A stretch of 7,618 nucleotides of DNA, from assembly GCA_019105125.1 (NCBI GenBank), contig JAHRWO010000218.1, positions 1 to 7,618 on the forward strand. Direction: 5' to 3'. Numbering within the stretch: the first letter of the stretch is position 1; each line of letters starts with the position of its first letter. The DNA comes from Flavobacterium sp. Its GTDB lineage: Bacteria > Bacteroidota > Bacteroidia > Flavobacteriales > Flavobacteriaceae. This document shows positions 1 to 6,798 of the stretch, piece by piece. The position numbers were made by a program, and so were the translations under genes. The notes beneath the pieces are model-generated. The model was not told the origin of the DNA, did not search any database, and saw nothing but the letters and a program-made list of their open reading frames with translations.

Positions 1-326
1 TTAAAATTGAAGAAGTTTTGGATAAAGTTGGCATGAAAGGTTTTGCTTTCAAAATGCCACACCAACTTTCTGGCGGAGAACAACAACGTGTTGGAATTGC
101 CAGAGCTTTATTAAATGATCCTGAATTGATTTTAGCAGACGAACCTACAGGAAATCTTGACCCACAAACTAGCGTGGAAGTTATGGAAGTACTAAGAAAA
201 ATCAATGAAAATGGGAAAACCATTTTAATGGCGACTCACGATTACGCCTTGGTTTTAAAATATCCTACTAAAACATTAAAGTTTGAAGGTGGAAAAATGT
301 TTGAAGTAGTTCAAAGAACAGTGTAA
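1..326 (+). CDS. ftsE: Cell division ATP-binding protein FtsE, C-terminal part (5' end outside window)
   Basis: This is the C-terminal half of an ABC ATPase. The reading frame is open from position 3 and runs in from upstream, so the TTG at 18 is not a start. Visible in order: the ABC signature LSGGEQQRV (nt 66-92), Walker B LILADEP (126-146), a D-loop GNLD ending at 161 and the H-loop histidine in ATHD (237-239). The Walker A motif must lie before the window. The wording around these motifs ([25 protein letters not shown]) is that of FtsE, which with the membrane protein FtsX controls peptidoglycan hydrolases at the division septum. FtsX is not adjacent here; as far as I recall, that separation is usual in Bacteroidota. 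The stop codon TAA is followed directly by the ATG of the next gene, so the two are probably co-transcribed and translationally coupled. A LolD/MacB-type exporter ATPase is the main alternative, but the signature fits FtsE better. Confidence 0.85.
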   Translation, partial: KIEEVLDKVGMKGFAFKMPHQLSGGEQQRVGIARALLNDPELILADEPTGNLDPQTSVEVMEVLRKINENGKTILMATHDYALVLKYPTKTLKFEGGKMFEVVQRTV

Positions 327-1223
327 ATGCTATCCATTTTAATTCCTACATACAATTACAATGTATATTCATTAGTTACGGAATTAAAAAGTCAGGCTGA
401 TGCTTTAGGAATTGCTTACGAAATTTTAGTTCAAGATGATGCGAGTACATTTTTTTTAAAAGAAAATACTGAAATCAATCTTTTACAACATTGTTCATAC
501 ACTGTAAATCATGAAAATTTAGGTAGAGGAAATAATATTAATCTACTAAATAATAGAGCCAAATTTGACTATGTCCTTATTATGGAGGCTGATGCTTTTC
601 CTGAGAAAAAAGACTATTTACAGCATTTGATTGCTTCGATTAATCCTGAAACACAAGTGTTGTTTGGTGGCGTAACCTATCCTAACGAAAAACCTGAAAA
701 AGACAAATTACTTCGTTGGAAATATGGCAATGAACGTGAAAGCATTCCGTTATCAGAACGATTGAAAAATCCTTATCATTTTGTTTTTACTTGGAATTTG
801 TTACTTAAAAAAGAGTTGCTTTCCAACTATCATTTTCCATACAATGTAAAAGATTATGGATATGAAGATGTAGTTTTCATCAAACAATTAAAAGAAAATA
901 ACATACCGGTTCAGCATATTGAAAACCGATTAGTTCATTTTAATACGGAAACGAGTTTAACTTTTATTGAAAAAACCGAAAAAGCAATCACTACTTTACA
1001 TCAGTTAATTTTAGATAAGAAACTAGAATTAAACGATACTAAAATTGGAACCGCATACAGGATTATTATTTTTTTGCAATTAGATATTGTAACTCGTATG
1101 CTATTTAAAAAACTTTCAAAACAGATGATTGCTAACCTCTCTTCTTCCCATCCAAGTTTGATTGTTTTAGATTTATACAAATTAGGTTACTTTTGTTTAC
1201 TCAATCAAAAACAGCATGTATAA
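327..1223 (+). CDS. Family 2 glycosyltransferase (GT-A fold)
   Basis: A 298-residue cytoplasmic glycosyltransferase that would move a sugar from a nucleotide donor to a glycan or lipid-linked acceptor; donor and acceptor cannot be read from sequence. The N-terminal LSILIPTYN (residues 2-10) is the usual GT2 opening and QDDAS (36-40) is the nucleotide-binding aspartate region. NLGRGNN (64-70) matches the NxGxxxARN-like segment. LIMEADAFP (84-92) occupies the place of the metal-binding DxD motif, with Glu in place of the first Asp. GYEDV (178-182) is the acidic ED motif that usually supplies the catalytic base. The last 80 or so residues are helical and hydrophobic in places but show no clear membrane span. 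The ATG at 327 follows the ftsE stop with no gap, and the 3' end overlaps the methyltransferase start by 8 nt. I recall similar GT2 genes following ftsE in flavobacteria, which would make this part of the local backbone. Confidence 0.86.
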   Translation: MLSILIPTYNYNVYSLVTELKSQADALGIAYEILVQDDASTFFLKENTEINLLQHCSYTVNHENLGRGNNINLLNNRAKFDYVLIMEADAFPEKKDYLQHLIASINPETQVLFGGVTYPNEKPEKDKLLRWKYGNERESIPLSERLKNPYHFVFTWNLLLKKELLSNYHFPYNVKDYGYEDVVFIKQLKENNIPVQHIENRLVHFNTETSLTFIEKTEKAITTLHQLILDKKLELNDTKIGTAYRIIIFLQLDIVTRMLFKKLSKQMIANLSSSHPSLIVLDLYKLGYFCLLNQKQHV

Positions 1224-1947
1224 TTTGTTAAAAAATAGTATAACCCGATTTATTCCTAAAAAATTACTTTTTAGAATCGAACCTATTTTACGAAAATGCT
1301 ATGCTGTTACCAAACAAGGCAGCAATCATGAATGTGTAATTTGCGATTTTAAAGCTTCAGATTGGGTACAATTACCAAATAACGATTTATTATGTCCAAA
1401 TTGTGGAAGCCTTGCTAGAGATAGACGTTTGTGGCAAATTTTAAAAGAGCAGTACATCAAAAGTAATATTCAAGTTTTAGACTTTTCACCTTCTCGCCCC
1501 ATATATCGCAACTGGAAAAAAGAAAAAAATGTAAATCATATTGCTTCCGATTTATCAGGAGATTTTATGGCTGATGTTGCTTATGATATTACTCAAATTG
1601 TGGAAAAAGAAAACACATTTGATTTAATCATTTGTTATCATATTTTAGAACACGTTATTGATGATGTGAAAGCAATGAGTGAACTATATCGAGTTTTGAA
1701 ACCTAATGGAACTGTTTTAATTCAAACTCCATTTAAAGAAGGTGAAATCTATGAAGATTATTCGATTACATCAGAGGCTGAGCGATTATTGCACTTTGGT
1801 CAAGAAGATCATGTTAGAGTTTACTCAGTTGAAGGACTAAAAACAAGGTTAGAATCAGTAGGATTTGATGTTATCGTAAATCGATTTGAGAGAGATACCT
1901 ATCTAGGGTTTAGCGCGAATGAAATTGTAATTTTAGCTTCAAAGTAA
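1216..1947 (+). CDS. Class I SAM-dependent methyltransferase with N-terminal zinc ribbon
   Basis: A 243-residue protein in two parts. Residues 40-63 hold a CxxC...CxxC knuckle (C40, C43, C60, C63) ending in CPNCGSLARDR, probably a structural zinc ribbon. Residues 85-220 form a Methyltransf_11-type Rossmann domain: VLDFSPSRP (87-95) in the motif I position, D111 as the likely ribose-binding acidic residue, FDLIICYHILEHV (135-147) and RVLKPNG (159-165). Motif I lacks the usual GxGxG glycines; I recall other polysaccharide-cluster methyltransferases with the same LxFxP form, so this is probably a family trait rather than decay. The likely job is O-methylation of a sugar in the surface glycan, but no substrate can be named. 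The ATG at 1216 lies inside the end of the GT2 gene (ATGTATAA arrangement), which points to coupled translation. The next gene begins 2 nt after its stop. Confidence 0.83.
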   Translation: MYNLLKNSITRFIPKKLLFRIEPILRKCYAVTKQGSNHECVICDFKASDWVQLPNNDLLCPNCGSLARDRRLWQILKEQYIKSNIQVLDFSPSRPIYRNWKKEKNVNHIASDLSGDFMADVAYDITQIVEKENTFDLIICYHILEHVIDDVKAMSELYRVLKPNGTVLIQTPFKEGEIYEDYSITSEAERLLHFGQEDHVRVYSVEGLKTRLESVGFDVIVNRFERDTYLGFSANEIVILASK

Positions 1948-1949
1948 AC

Positions 1950-2906
1950 ATGCCAAAAATTAGTGTAGTTATACCATTATATAATAAAGAAAATTTCATT
2001 AAGAAAACTTTAGATTCAGTCTTACAACAAACTTTTACTGATTTTGAAGTTATTATTGTAAATGATTGTTCTACTGATAATAGTGACAAAATAATTTTAG
2101 AATATAAAGATGAAAGAATAAAAAAAGTAGAACACAAAACCAATAAAGGTCTTTCAGCAGCGAGAAATACAGGAATATTGAATTCAAGCTCAGACTATAT
2201 TGCTTTTTTAGATGCAGATGATATTTGGGAACCAGAATATTTAGCAGTAATAAATGATTTAATTCAAAACTTTCCTGAGGCAAATGCTTATGCTACAAAT
2301 TATTTTGAAGACATCAATGGAAAAAAGTACAAACCTTATAATTCGAGCCTTTTTTTGTCTGAAGATTATAGTGGAACATTGGATTTTTTCGAAATGAATT
2401 TACAAAAAGTATTATTTGTTCCAAGTTCGTTTTGTGTTAAAAAATCTACATTTGATACAATCGGATTGTACGATGAAAACATTAATTTTTGTGAAGATGT
2501 AGATTTAAATATTAGATTAAATCTCCATTTTCAGATTGCATTTTCAAATTTAAGACTATGTAATTACCTAGTGTTTTCAGAAAATCAAATCATGCATGGA
2601 ACAATTTCAAATAAAGTTTTCCCAAATTATTCTCGATATGAAAAGGAAAATCCGAATAACAAAGCGTTAAAAAAATACTTAGATTTTGAAAGGTTTTTAG
2701 TTTGTAAAAAGTTGAAATTAGAAAACAACTCAAGCTTATTTCAAAAATATTATAATGAAATTGATCAAAATAATTTGAACATAAAACAAAAATTAATCTT
2801 ACACTCTCCTAGATTTATTTTAGTACTGTTAATTCAAATAAAAAACAAATTAAGTCGCATTGGTTTACAACTTACTAGTTATTCTTCGATTTCAAGAATT
2901 GATTAA
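1950..2906 (+). CDS. Family 2 glycosyltransferase (GT-A fold)
   Basis: A 318-residue glycosyltransferase with a textbook GT2 catalytic domain. KISVVIPLYNKE (3-14) opens the fold, LDSVLQQTF (21-29) and VIIVNDCSTDNS (34-45) form the nucleotide-binding region, NKGLSAARNTG (65-75) is the conserved loop, and FLDADDIWEPEYL (86-98) carries the metal-binding DxD motif. CEDVDLNIR (181-189) provides the ED catalytic-base motif. The remaining 120 residues are a lysine- and asparagine-rich, mostly helical tail. It differs from the first GT2 in the window in having an intact DAD motif and the ARN loop, so the two probably transfer different sugars. It starts 2 nt after the methyltransferase stop and is the last gene of the plus-strand unit. 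Its final 32 bp, including the TAA, run through the end of fdtA on the opposite strand, leaving no room for a conventional terminator. Confidence 0.88.
   Translation: MPKISVVIPLYNKENFIKKTLDSVLQQTFTDFEVIIVNDCSTDNSDKIILEYKDERIKKVEHKTNKGLSAARNTGILNSSSDYIAFLDADDIWEPEYLAVINDLIQNFPEANAYATNYFEDINGKKYKPYNSSLFLSEDYSGTLDFFEMNLQKVLFVPSSFCVKKSTFDTIGLYDENINFCEDVDLNIRLNLHFQIAFSNLRLCNYLVFSENQIMHGTISNKVFPNYSRYEKENPNNKALKKYLDFERFLVCKKLKLENNSSLFQKYYNEIDQNNLNIKQKLILHSPRFILVLLIQIKNKLSRIGLQLTSYSSISRID
2875..2906. other. Convergent coding overlap between GT2 gene and fdtA (32 bp)
   Basis: The plus-strand GT2 gene ends with TAA at 2904-2906, and the minus-strand fdtA ends with TAG at 2877-2875, so the last codons of both genes use the same DNA. 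I see no GC-rich hairpin followed by a T-run on either strand within or just beyond the overlap. Both reading frames are intact up to their stops. Confidence 0.85.
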
Positions 2907-3270
2907 AATCTCTGATATAATCTTCCTCTTTAAAAACATCGGAAGCAATAACCAAACAAACAGCTCCAGAAGAAAAATTTTTTAATTCTCTCCAAATTCC
3001 ATTTTTAATTAAAAGACCTTCGAAAGGCTTATTTAAAGTAACTGTGGCTTCTGTTTCTCCATCATTTAAAATCACATCAAAACTTCCAGAAAGTGCAATT
3101 AAAAACTCATTTTGTTCAATGTGTGAATGTCCTCCCCGTTCTGCTCCGGCTGGAACATCATACAAATAATAAACACGCTTAATTTCAAAAGGAAGAATCC
3201 CATTCTCAATTACCGACAAATTTCCTCTTACATCTTCTATTTTTGGGATATTAATTTTTGATATATTCAT
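2875..3270 (-). CDS. fdtA: dTDP-4-keto-6-deoxyglucose 3,4-ketoisomerase, FdtA/QdtA family
   Basis: A 131-residue single-domain cupin, the usual full length for FdtA/QdtA (WxcM-like C-terminal domain). These enzymes convert dTDP-4-keto-6-deoxy-glucose to the 3-keto isomer, the substrate for a 3-aminotransferase. Characteristic stretches: DVRGNLSVIE (13-22), KRVYYLYDVP (31-40), ERGGHSH (44-50) with the active-site histidines H48 and H50, a SGSFDVILNDG strand pair (61-71), and GIWRELKNFSSGAVCLVIAS (91-110), a segment almost diagnostic of the family. Whether the product is the galacto (Fuc3N, FdtA) or gluco (Qui3N, QdtA) epimer depends on a few active-site residues and cannot be settled by eye, so the symbol is given for the family. 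The partner aminotransferase gene lies about 4 kb away on the same strand, past an inverted gene. The ATG at 3270 is 5 nt after the GT4 stop. The gene ends in TAG, overlapping the convergent GT2 by 32 bp. Confidence 0.9.
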   Translation of the reverse strand: MNISKINIPKIEDVRGNLSVIENGILPFEIKRVYYLYDVPAGAERGGHSHIEQNEFLIALSGSFDVILNDGETEATVTLNKPFEGLLIKNGIWRELKNFSSGAVCLVIASDVFKEEDYIRDFNQFLKSKNN

Positions 3271-3275
3271 ATTTT

Positions 3276-4367
3276 CTATTCACTTAAAAATTGTAGCCAT
3301 TGATTACCAATACCTTCTAAAGAAAATTCATTAACCGATTGAAGAGAATTTTCTTTACATGTAGTATACAAAGTTGTATTAGAGTACATTTCGTTCATAC
3401 TACTAACCAACATTTCTTTATCTTGATTTTTTACTAAAATACCATTACTTCTGTGCTTAATAATTTCACTCGGTCCTGAAGGCATGTCAAAGGATATTAC
3501 AGGAGTTTGACAAGCTAGACTTTCAATTAAAACCATTGGAAAGCCTTCATTTCTACTTGTCATTACAAGGTATTTTGATTTTTTGATGTATGGATATGGA
3601 TTCTCCACAAAACCCATCAACATAATATTTTGAGATAACTGTAAAGAATGAATCAATTGTTCTAAATTTGATTTTTCTTGACCTTCACCCAAAATTAATA
3701 GTTTTACATTAGATTCATGCAATTTTGATTGATGGTACGCTTTAATTAACAGATCAAATTGTTTGATTTTTTCTAGTCTTCCAACGGCCACTATATAATC
3801 ATAATCTATTGAAATGGGTTCCTCTTTTAGTTTGTTTATCGCTTCAAAATGGACTGGATTGTAAATCGTTGTAACATTTTTAAAACCATATTTTGATTGT
3901 ATTGTATTCCTAATATCATTTGAAACCGCTACAAATTTGGTTTTTTTATAAATTAATCTAGCAAAAAAAACACTTTTTGGAAAATACCATTCTAAAACGT
4001 AACTATGAATGGTAAAAATAGTTTTTGTATTGTAAATAAATTTAGTTGATATCCATTCTTGTAAAAATGAATTTTTAAATCTAAAATCTATTATGAAATC
4101 AAATTTATTTTCACGCAAAAACTTTTTCAAAATATACGCTTTTTTGAATTTTCTAAAAAGCACATTTGAATTTGTCAATTTACCTAAATTAAAAACTTGT
4201 CCTTTATAGTTATAAGTAATCCTATCAACAATAACTACATGCGTTACGGAACAATGATTTTCTTCAAAAAAAATGGAAAGATTAGCCGCACATCGTTCCG
4301 CTCCTCCATCAGAAAGTTGATCAGATATTAGACAAATATTAAATTTTCTCTTGCTTGAAGAAGTCAT
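3276..4367 (-). CDS. Family 4 glycosyltransferase (GT-B fold)
   Basis: A 363-residue retaining glycosyltransferase of the GT4 group. The N-terminal acceptor domain opens with NICLISDQLSDGGAER (10-25); the GGAE(R/K) loop is typical of GT4 enzymes of the PglA/PglH/PglJ and capsule type. The linker contains FVAVSNDI (145-152) and IYNPV (168-172). The C-terminal nucleotide-sugar domain has VAVGRLEKIKQFDLLIKAY (193-211), LLILGEGQEKSNLE (223-236), and EGFPMVLIE (274-282), the EX7E motif that contacts the donor, followed by SFDMPSGPSEII (292-303). The PSGPxEII ending resembles amino-sugar (GalNAc/GlcNAc-like) transferases, which would suit an N-acetylated deoxyamino sugar, but this is inference. It leads a two-gene unit with fdtA 5 nt downstream. 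Its start faces the next gene across 32 bp, so its promoter must lie in that gap or within the neighbouring gene. The ATG at 4367 is favoured because coding similarity begins within ten residues of it. Confidence 0.88.
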   Translation of the reverse strand: MTSSSKRKFNICLISDQLSDGGAERCAANLSIFFEENHCSVTHVVIVDRITYNYKGQVFNLGKLTNSNVLFRKFKKAYILKKFLRENKFDFIIDFRFKNSFLQEWISTKFIYNTKTIFTIHSYVLEWYFPKSVFFARLIYKKTKFVAVSNDIRNTIQSKYGFKNVTTIYNPVHFEAINKLKEEPISIDYDYIVAVGRLEKIKQFDLLIKAYHQSKLHESNVKLLILGEGQEKSNLEQLIHSLQLSQNIMLMGFVENPYPYIKKSKYLVMTSRNEGFPMVLIESLACQTPVISFDMPSGPSEIIKHRSNGILVKNQDKEMLVSSMNEMYSNTTLYTTCKENSLQSVNEFSLEGIGNQWLQFLSE

Positions 4368-4399
4368 TTTTAGCTAAATTAGCAACAAATATAACGAAA
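4368..4399. promoter_or_regulatory. Divergent 32-bp intergenic region between two glycosyltransferase genes
   Basis: This is the only place in the window where two genes start back to back, so it should hold or border promoters in both directions. On the minus strand TATATTTG (4393 down to 4386) matches the Bacteroidota -7 consensus TAnnTTTG and would give the GT4-fdtA transcript a leader of about 10 nt. I could not find a matching TTG/TTTG -33 element at the right distance. On the plus strand only a poor match (TAGCTAAA at 4371, with a TTG at 4351-4353) is seen. An 11-bp perfect inverted repeat sits at 4373-4383. No Shine-Dalgarno sequence precedes either ATG, and both leaders are A-rich. 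The promoter calls are inference from consensus alone. Confidence 0.45.
4373..4383. repeat. 11-bp palindrome GCTAAATTAGC in the divergent gap
   Basis: The sequence has two 5-bp arms, GCTAA and TTAGC, around a central A. It lies between the two divergent starts and next to the minus-strand -7-like element. It is too short and A/T-rich to act as a terminator hairpin. It could be half of an operator, or simply chance in A+T-rich DNA; 5-bp arms arise often by chance. Confidence 0.3.
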
Positions 4400-5542
4400 A
4401 TGAAAATACTTCTTGTTGGCGAATTCAGCAGATTACACAATTCATTAAAAGAAGGATTGCTAGCACACGGCCATCAGGTTACGCTAATTAACAATGGAGA
4501 TGAGTTTAAAAACTATCCTTCAGACATTTCAATAAGTCCTATTTTTTTTAAAAGTAAGTTTGGGAATATTATCCGACAGATTTATTATCGAATTTTTAAT
4601 TTTGATTTAGCTACCCTTGAGCAAGGTTTCAGATTTTGGCTCAACTTATCCAAACTTAAAGAGTATGATGTAGTCCAACTAATTAATGAAAGACCAATTC
4701 AAACTACTGAAATACTTGAACATTTTTTATTGAAAAAAATCATCAAACAAAATAAAAAAATAGTACTATTATGCAGTGGTGTTGATTATTTTACATTGAC
4801 TCACATGTTAGCCAAAAAAGAACGATATTCAATTATGAATCCTTATTTTGAAAAAATTACGGCGGCAAAAAAACAATACAACTACATGTTCAAGTATGCA
4901 ACAAAAGGACATAAAAAGATTCATGATTATTTAGTCAAAAACTGTTTCGGAATAATTGCAACGGATTTAGATTATGTAAATCCATTAAAAGAAGAACCAA
5001 AATTTTTAGGGATGATACCCAATCCTGTAAATATTAAGAAATTAGATTATGTTAAAAATTCCGTTCAAAATCAAATTTGTATATTTTTAGGAATTAATAC
5101 TGGGAATTCGTTTACAAAAGGAGTTCATTATTTTGAAAAAGCATTAAAAATTGTAAAAGAAAAATACAAAGAAAGAATAAAAATTGTCGTTACTAGAGAT
5201 ATACCTTACCAGCAATATATCAAACTATTTAATGAAGCACATATTGTACTCGACCAAGTGTATGGATATGATCAAGGCTATAATGCATTAGAAGCTATGG
5301 CAAAAGGAAAGGTTGTTTTTACTGGAGCCGAAACTGAATTTTTGAATCATTACAACTTAAAAGAGGATGAAGTTGCTATCAATGCGCTACCGAATGTGGA
5401 TTATTTAGTTAAAAAGCTCTCATTTTTAATTGAACATCCGGACAAGTTGGATGAAATTTCGAAAAATGCTAGAAACTTTATCCTAAAAGAACACAATTAC
5501 CATACAATTGCAGAAAAATATTTAACTATTTGGAGTACTTAA
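4400..5542 (+). CDS. GT-B fold glycosyltransferase (GT4/GT1-like), lone inverted gene
   Basis: A 380-residue protein beginning MKILLVGEFSRLHNSLKEGL, the usual GT-B opening with a glycine loop for the acceptor domain. An upstream in-frame TTG at 4355 would add 15 residues, but that extension overlaps the divergent gene and precedes the natural start of the fold, so ATG 4400 is chosen. Middle landmarks: IIATDLDYV (185-193) and MIPNPVNI (205-212), the hinge segment. In the C-terminal half, FTKGVHYFEKALKIV (238-252) and DQVYGYDQGYNALEAMAKGK (285-304) sit where GT4 enzymes bind the nucleotide sugar; the usual EGxPxxxxE is replaced by a YGYDQGYNALEAM form that keeps the second glutamate (E298). The family is more divergent than the neighbouring GT4 and its donor is unknown. 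It stands alone on the plus strand between two minus-strand units, with its last 21 bp overlapping the flippase end. Confidence 0.82.
   Translation: MKILLVGEFSRLHNSLKEGLLAHGHQVTLINNGDEFKNYPSDISISPIFFKSKFGNIIRQIYYRIFNFDLATLEQGFRFWLNLSKLKEYDVVQLINERPIQTTEILEHFLLKKIIKQNKKIVLLCSGVDYFTLTHMLAKKERYSIMNPYFEKITAAKKQYNYMFKYATKGHKKIHDYLVKNCFGIIATDLDYVNPLKEEPKFLGMIPNPVNIKKLDYVKNSVQNQICIFLGINTGNSFTKGVHYFEKALKIVKEKYKERIKIVVTRDIPYQQYIKLFNEAHIVLDQVYGYDQGYNALEAMAKGKVVFTGAETEFLNHYNLKEDEVAINALPNVDYLVKKLSFLIEHPDKLDEISKNARNFILKEHNYHTIAEKYLTIWST
5522..5542. other. Convergent coding overlap between lone GT gene and flippase (21 bp)
   Basis: The plus-strand glycosyltransferase stop TAA is at 5540-5542 and the minus-strand flippase stop TAA is at 5524-5522. 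The two tails share 21 bp, and no terminator-like hairpin is visible around the junction. Confidence 0.85.
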
Positions 5543-6793
5543 AACCTTTCTAAAAAAATACAAAACGATTAGAAAAGTAATTACACTTGAATAAAAATAG
5601 GCCATAACTGTACCTTCTAAAGAAAAGTATTTTAATAAAAAAACCGATCCTACATAAAACAAAAAATTGAACGTAATCTCAACAATTAAGTATTCCTTCA
5701 CCATAGTTTTTACAAGTATTTGATAACCAAAAGCTAATGTCATTATTTTAAATAAATCTCCAAGCAATTGCCAAATCAAAAGTGATTTTACCATGTGGAA
5801 TTTAGAAGCTAACACATAATCTAGGATCCAATTTTTAGCCAAAAATACGAGCACTAGAACCAAAACAAATAAAGGAACTAAAGTTTTAAAATAATATCCT
5901 AATTCTTTTTTAAACTCTAGAGGTGAGTTTAATGTTGATAGTTTTGGAAGATAATACATAGATAAACCCGCACTAAAAAACATCAAATAAAATCCTGAAA
6001 TTCTGTTTACTGCTTCCCAATTTCCTGCAGCATCTAGAGAAATATCAGCAATAATTAAACTTCGTATTAACAAAGAAGTTAGAGGAACAAGAATTGCGCT
6101 TACTAAAGCCATTATTAGGAATTTCTTGATACTTTTAAAATAGGAAAAATCAATATTTTTTAACGTATTAAAGTATCGGTATGCTTCTTTTTTATGAAAA
6201 AAGAACAAAGTACAAATCAATAATATTAAATCTGAAATAACTAGAGTAAATATAGCACCATCTAATTGATTTTGAATTGTAAAAAATGTAGTTAAAGCAA
6301 AGATTACTAAAGAACTAATTAGTTGTAATGCAATTAATTTCTTAAAAAATTGTTGGGCATTTAATAACGTAACCAAAAAAGTTTGGAATGTAAAAAATGG
6401 CAATAATAATCCAAAAAGAACCAAATAGTGAGAGTATAGTTCTGTTTGAAATATTGCTTTACTCCATTTCGATGCAAAAGCAATGACGATTATGGAGCAA
6501 AATAGGGTTATAAGTCCAAAAAATGAAAGAACAGAAGAAAAAATTTTTTCCCGTTGTACTTGCTCAGAGTTTTCAATAAATAATTTAATAAAACCTTCTT
6601 TTAAACCAATTGTACTTATCGATTTGAAAATGTTAATGAAGTTTCTCAAATTTCCCATTAAGGCCATTCCACTCGAACCCAAGTATACAGATACAACGTT
6701 TACAGAAATTAAACCTAAAATAAATTGAACAAAAACTGCAATCGCATTTAGCGACAATACTTTCAACAAAATATGGCGGTTAAAAAATGACAT
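5522..6793 (-). CDS. wzx: O-antigen/lipid-linked oligosaccharide flippase, WzxE-like
   Basis: A 423-residue integral membrane protein of the MATE/MOP polysaccharide-transporter superfamily, predicted to flip an undecaprenyl-diphosphate-linked oligosaccharide across the inner membrane. Hydrophobic segments are seen at about residues 12-38, 85-107, 122-144, 152-173, 179-199, 224-247, 266-284, 303-328, 337-360, 368-390 and 393-414. With the first long stretch or another possibly spanning differently, this fits 10 to 12 helices. The segment AAGNWEAVNRISGFYLMFFS (255-274) followed by YYLPKLS (280-286) closely recalls WzxE of enterobacterial common antigen and related O-antigen translocases. The start ATG at 6793 lies 5 nt beyond the acyltransferase stop, so this is the last gene of the minus-strand aminotransferase-acyltransferase-flippase unit. 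There is no terminator hairpin at its end, which overlaps the convergent glycosyltransferase by 21 bp. A matching Wzy polymerase is not in the window. Confidence 0.88.
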   Translation of the reverse strand: MSFFNRHILLKVLSLNAIAVFVQFILGLISVNVVSVYLGSSGMALMGNLRNFINIFKSISTIGLKEGFIKLFIENSEQVQREKIFSSVLSFFGLITLFCSIIVIAFASKWSKAIFQTELYSHYLVLFGLLLPFFTFQTFLVTLLNAQQFFKKLIALQLISSLVIFALTTFFTIQNQLDGAIFTLVISDLILLICTLFFFHKKEAYRYFNTLKNIDFSYFKSIKKFLIMALVSAILVPLTSLLIRSLIIADISLDAAGNWEAVNRISGFYLMFFSAGLSMYYLPKLSTLNSPLEFKKELGYYFKTLVPLFVLVLVLVFLAKNWILDYVLASKFHMVKSLLIWQLLGDLFKIMTLAFGYQILVKTMVKEYLIVEITFNFLFYVGSVFLLKYFSLEGTVMAYFYSSVITFLIVLYFFRKVLSTPNS

Positions 6794-6798
6794 CTAAT

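Noticed and set aside
18..20. TTG as the start of the first gene
   Set aside because: The frame is open to the window edge and the protein lacks its Walker A half, so the gene begins upstream.
1910..2283. Minus-strand open frames of 77 and 70 codons across the methyltransferase/GT2 boundary
   Set aside because: They lie antisense to strongly supported genes and translate to low-complexity Leu/Phe/Ser-rich sequence with no recognisable motif.
2860..2930. Rho-independent terminator at the first convergent junction
   Set aside because: I found no stable G+C-rich stem followed by a T-run on either strand; only A+T-rich sequence with weak pairing.
4355..4399. TTG start giving a 15-residue N-terminal extension of the lone glycosyltransferase
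   Set aside because: It overlaps the divergent gene's start, uses a rare start codon, and the fold clearly begins at MKILLVGEF (ATG 4400).
6483..6728. Plus-strand 81-codon frame inside the flippase gene
   Set aside because: It is antisense to a well-supported membrane protein and shows no motif; a shadow frame.
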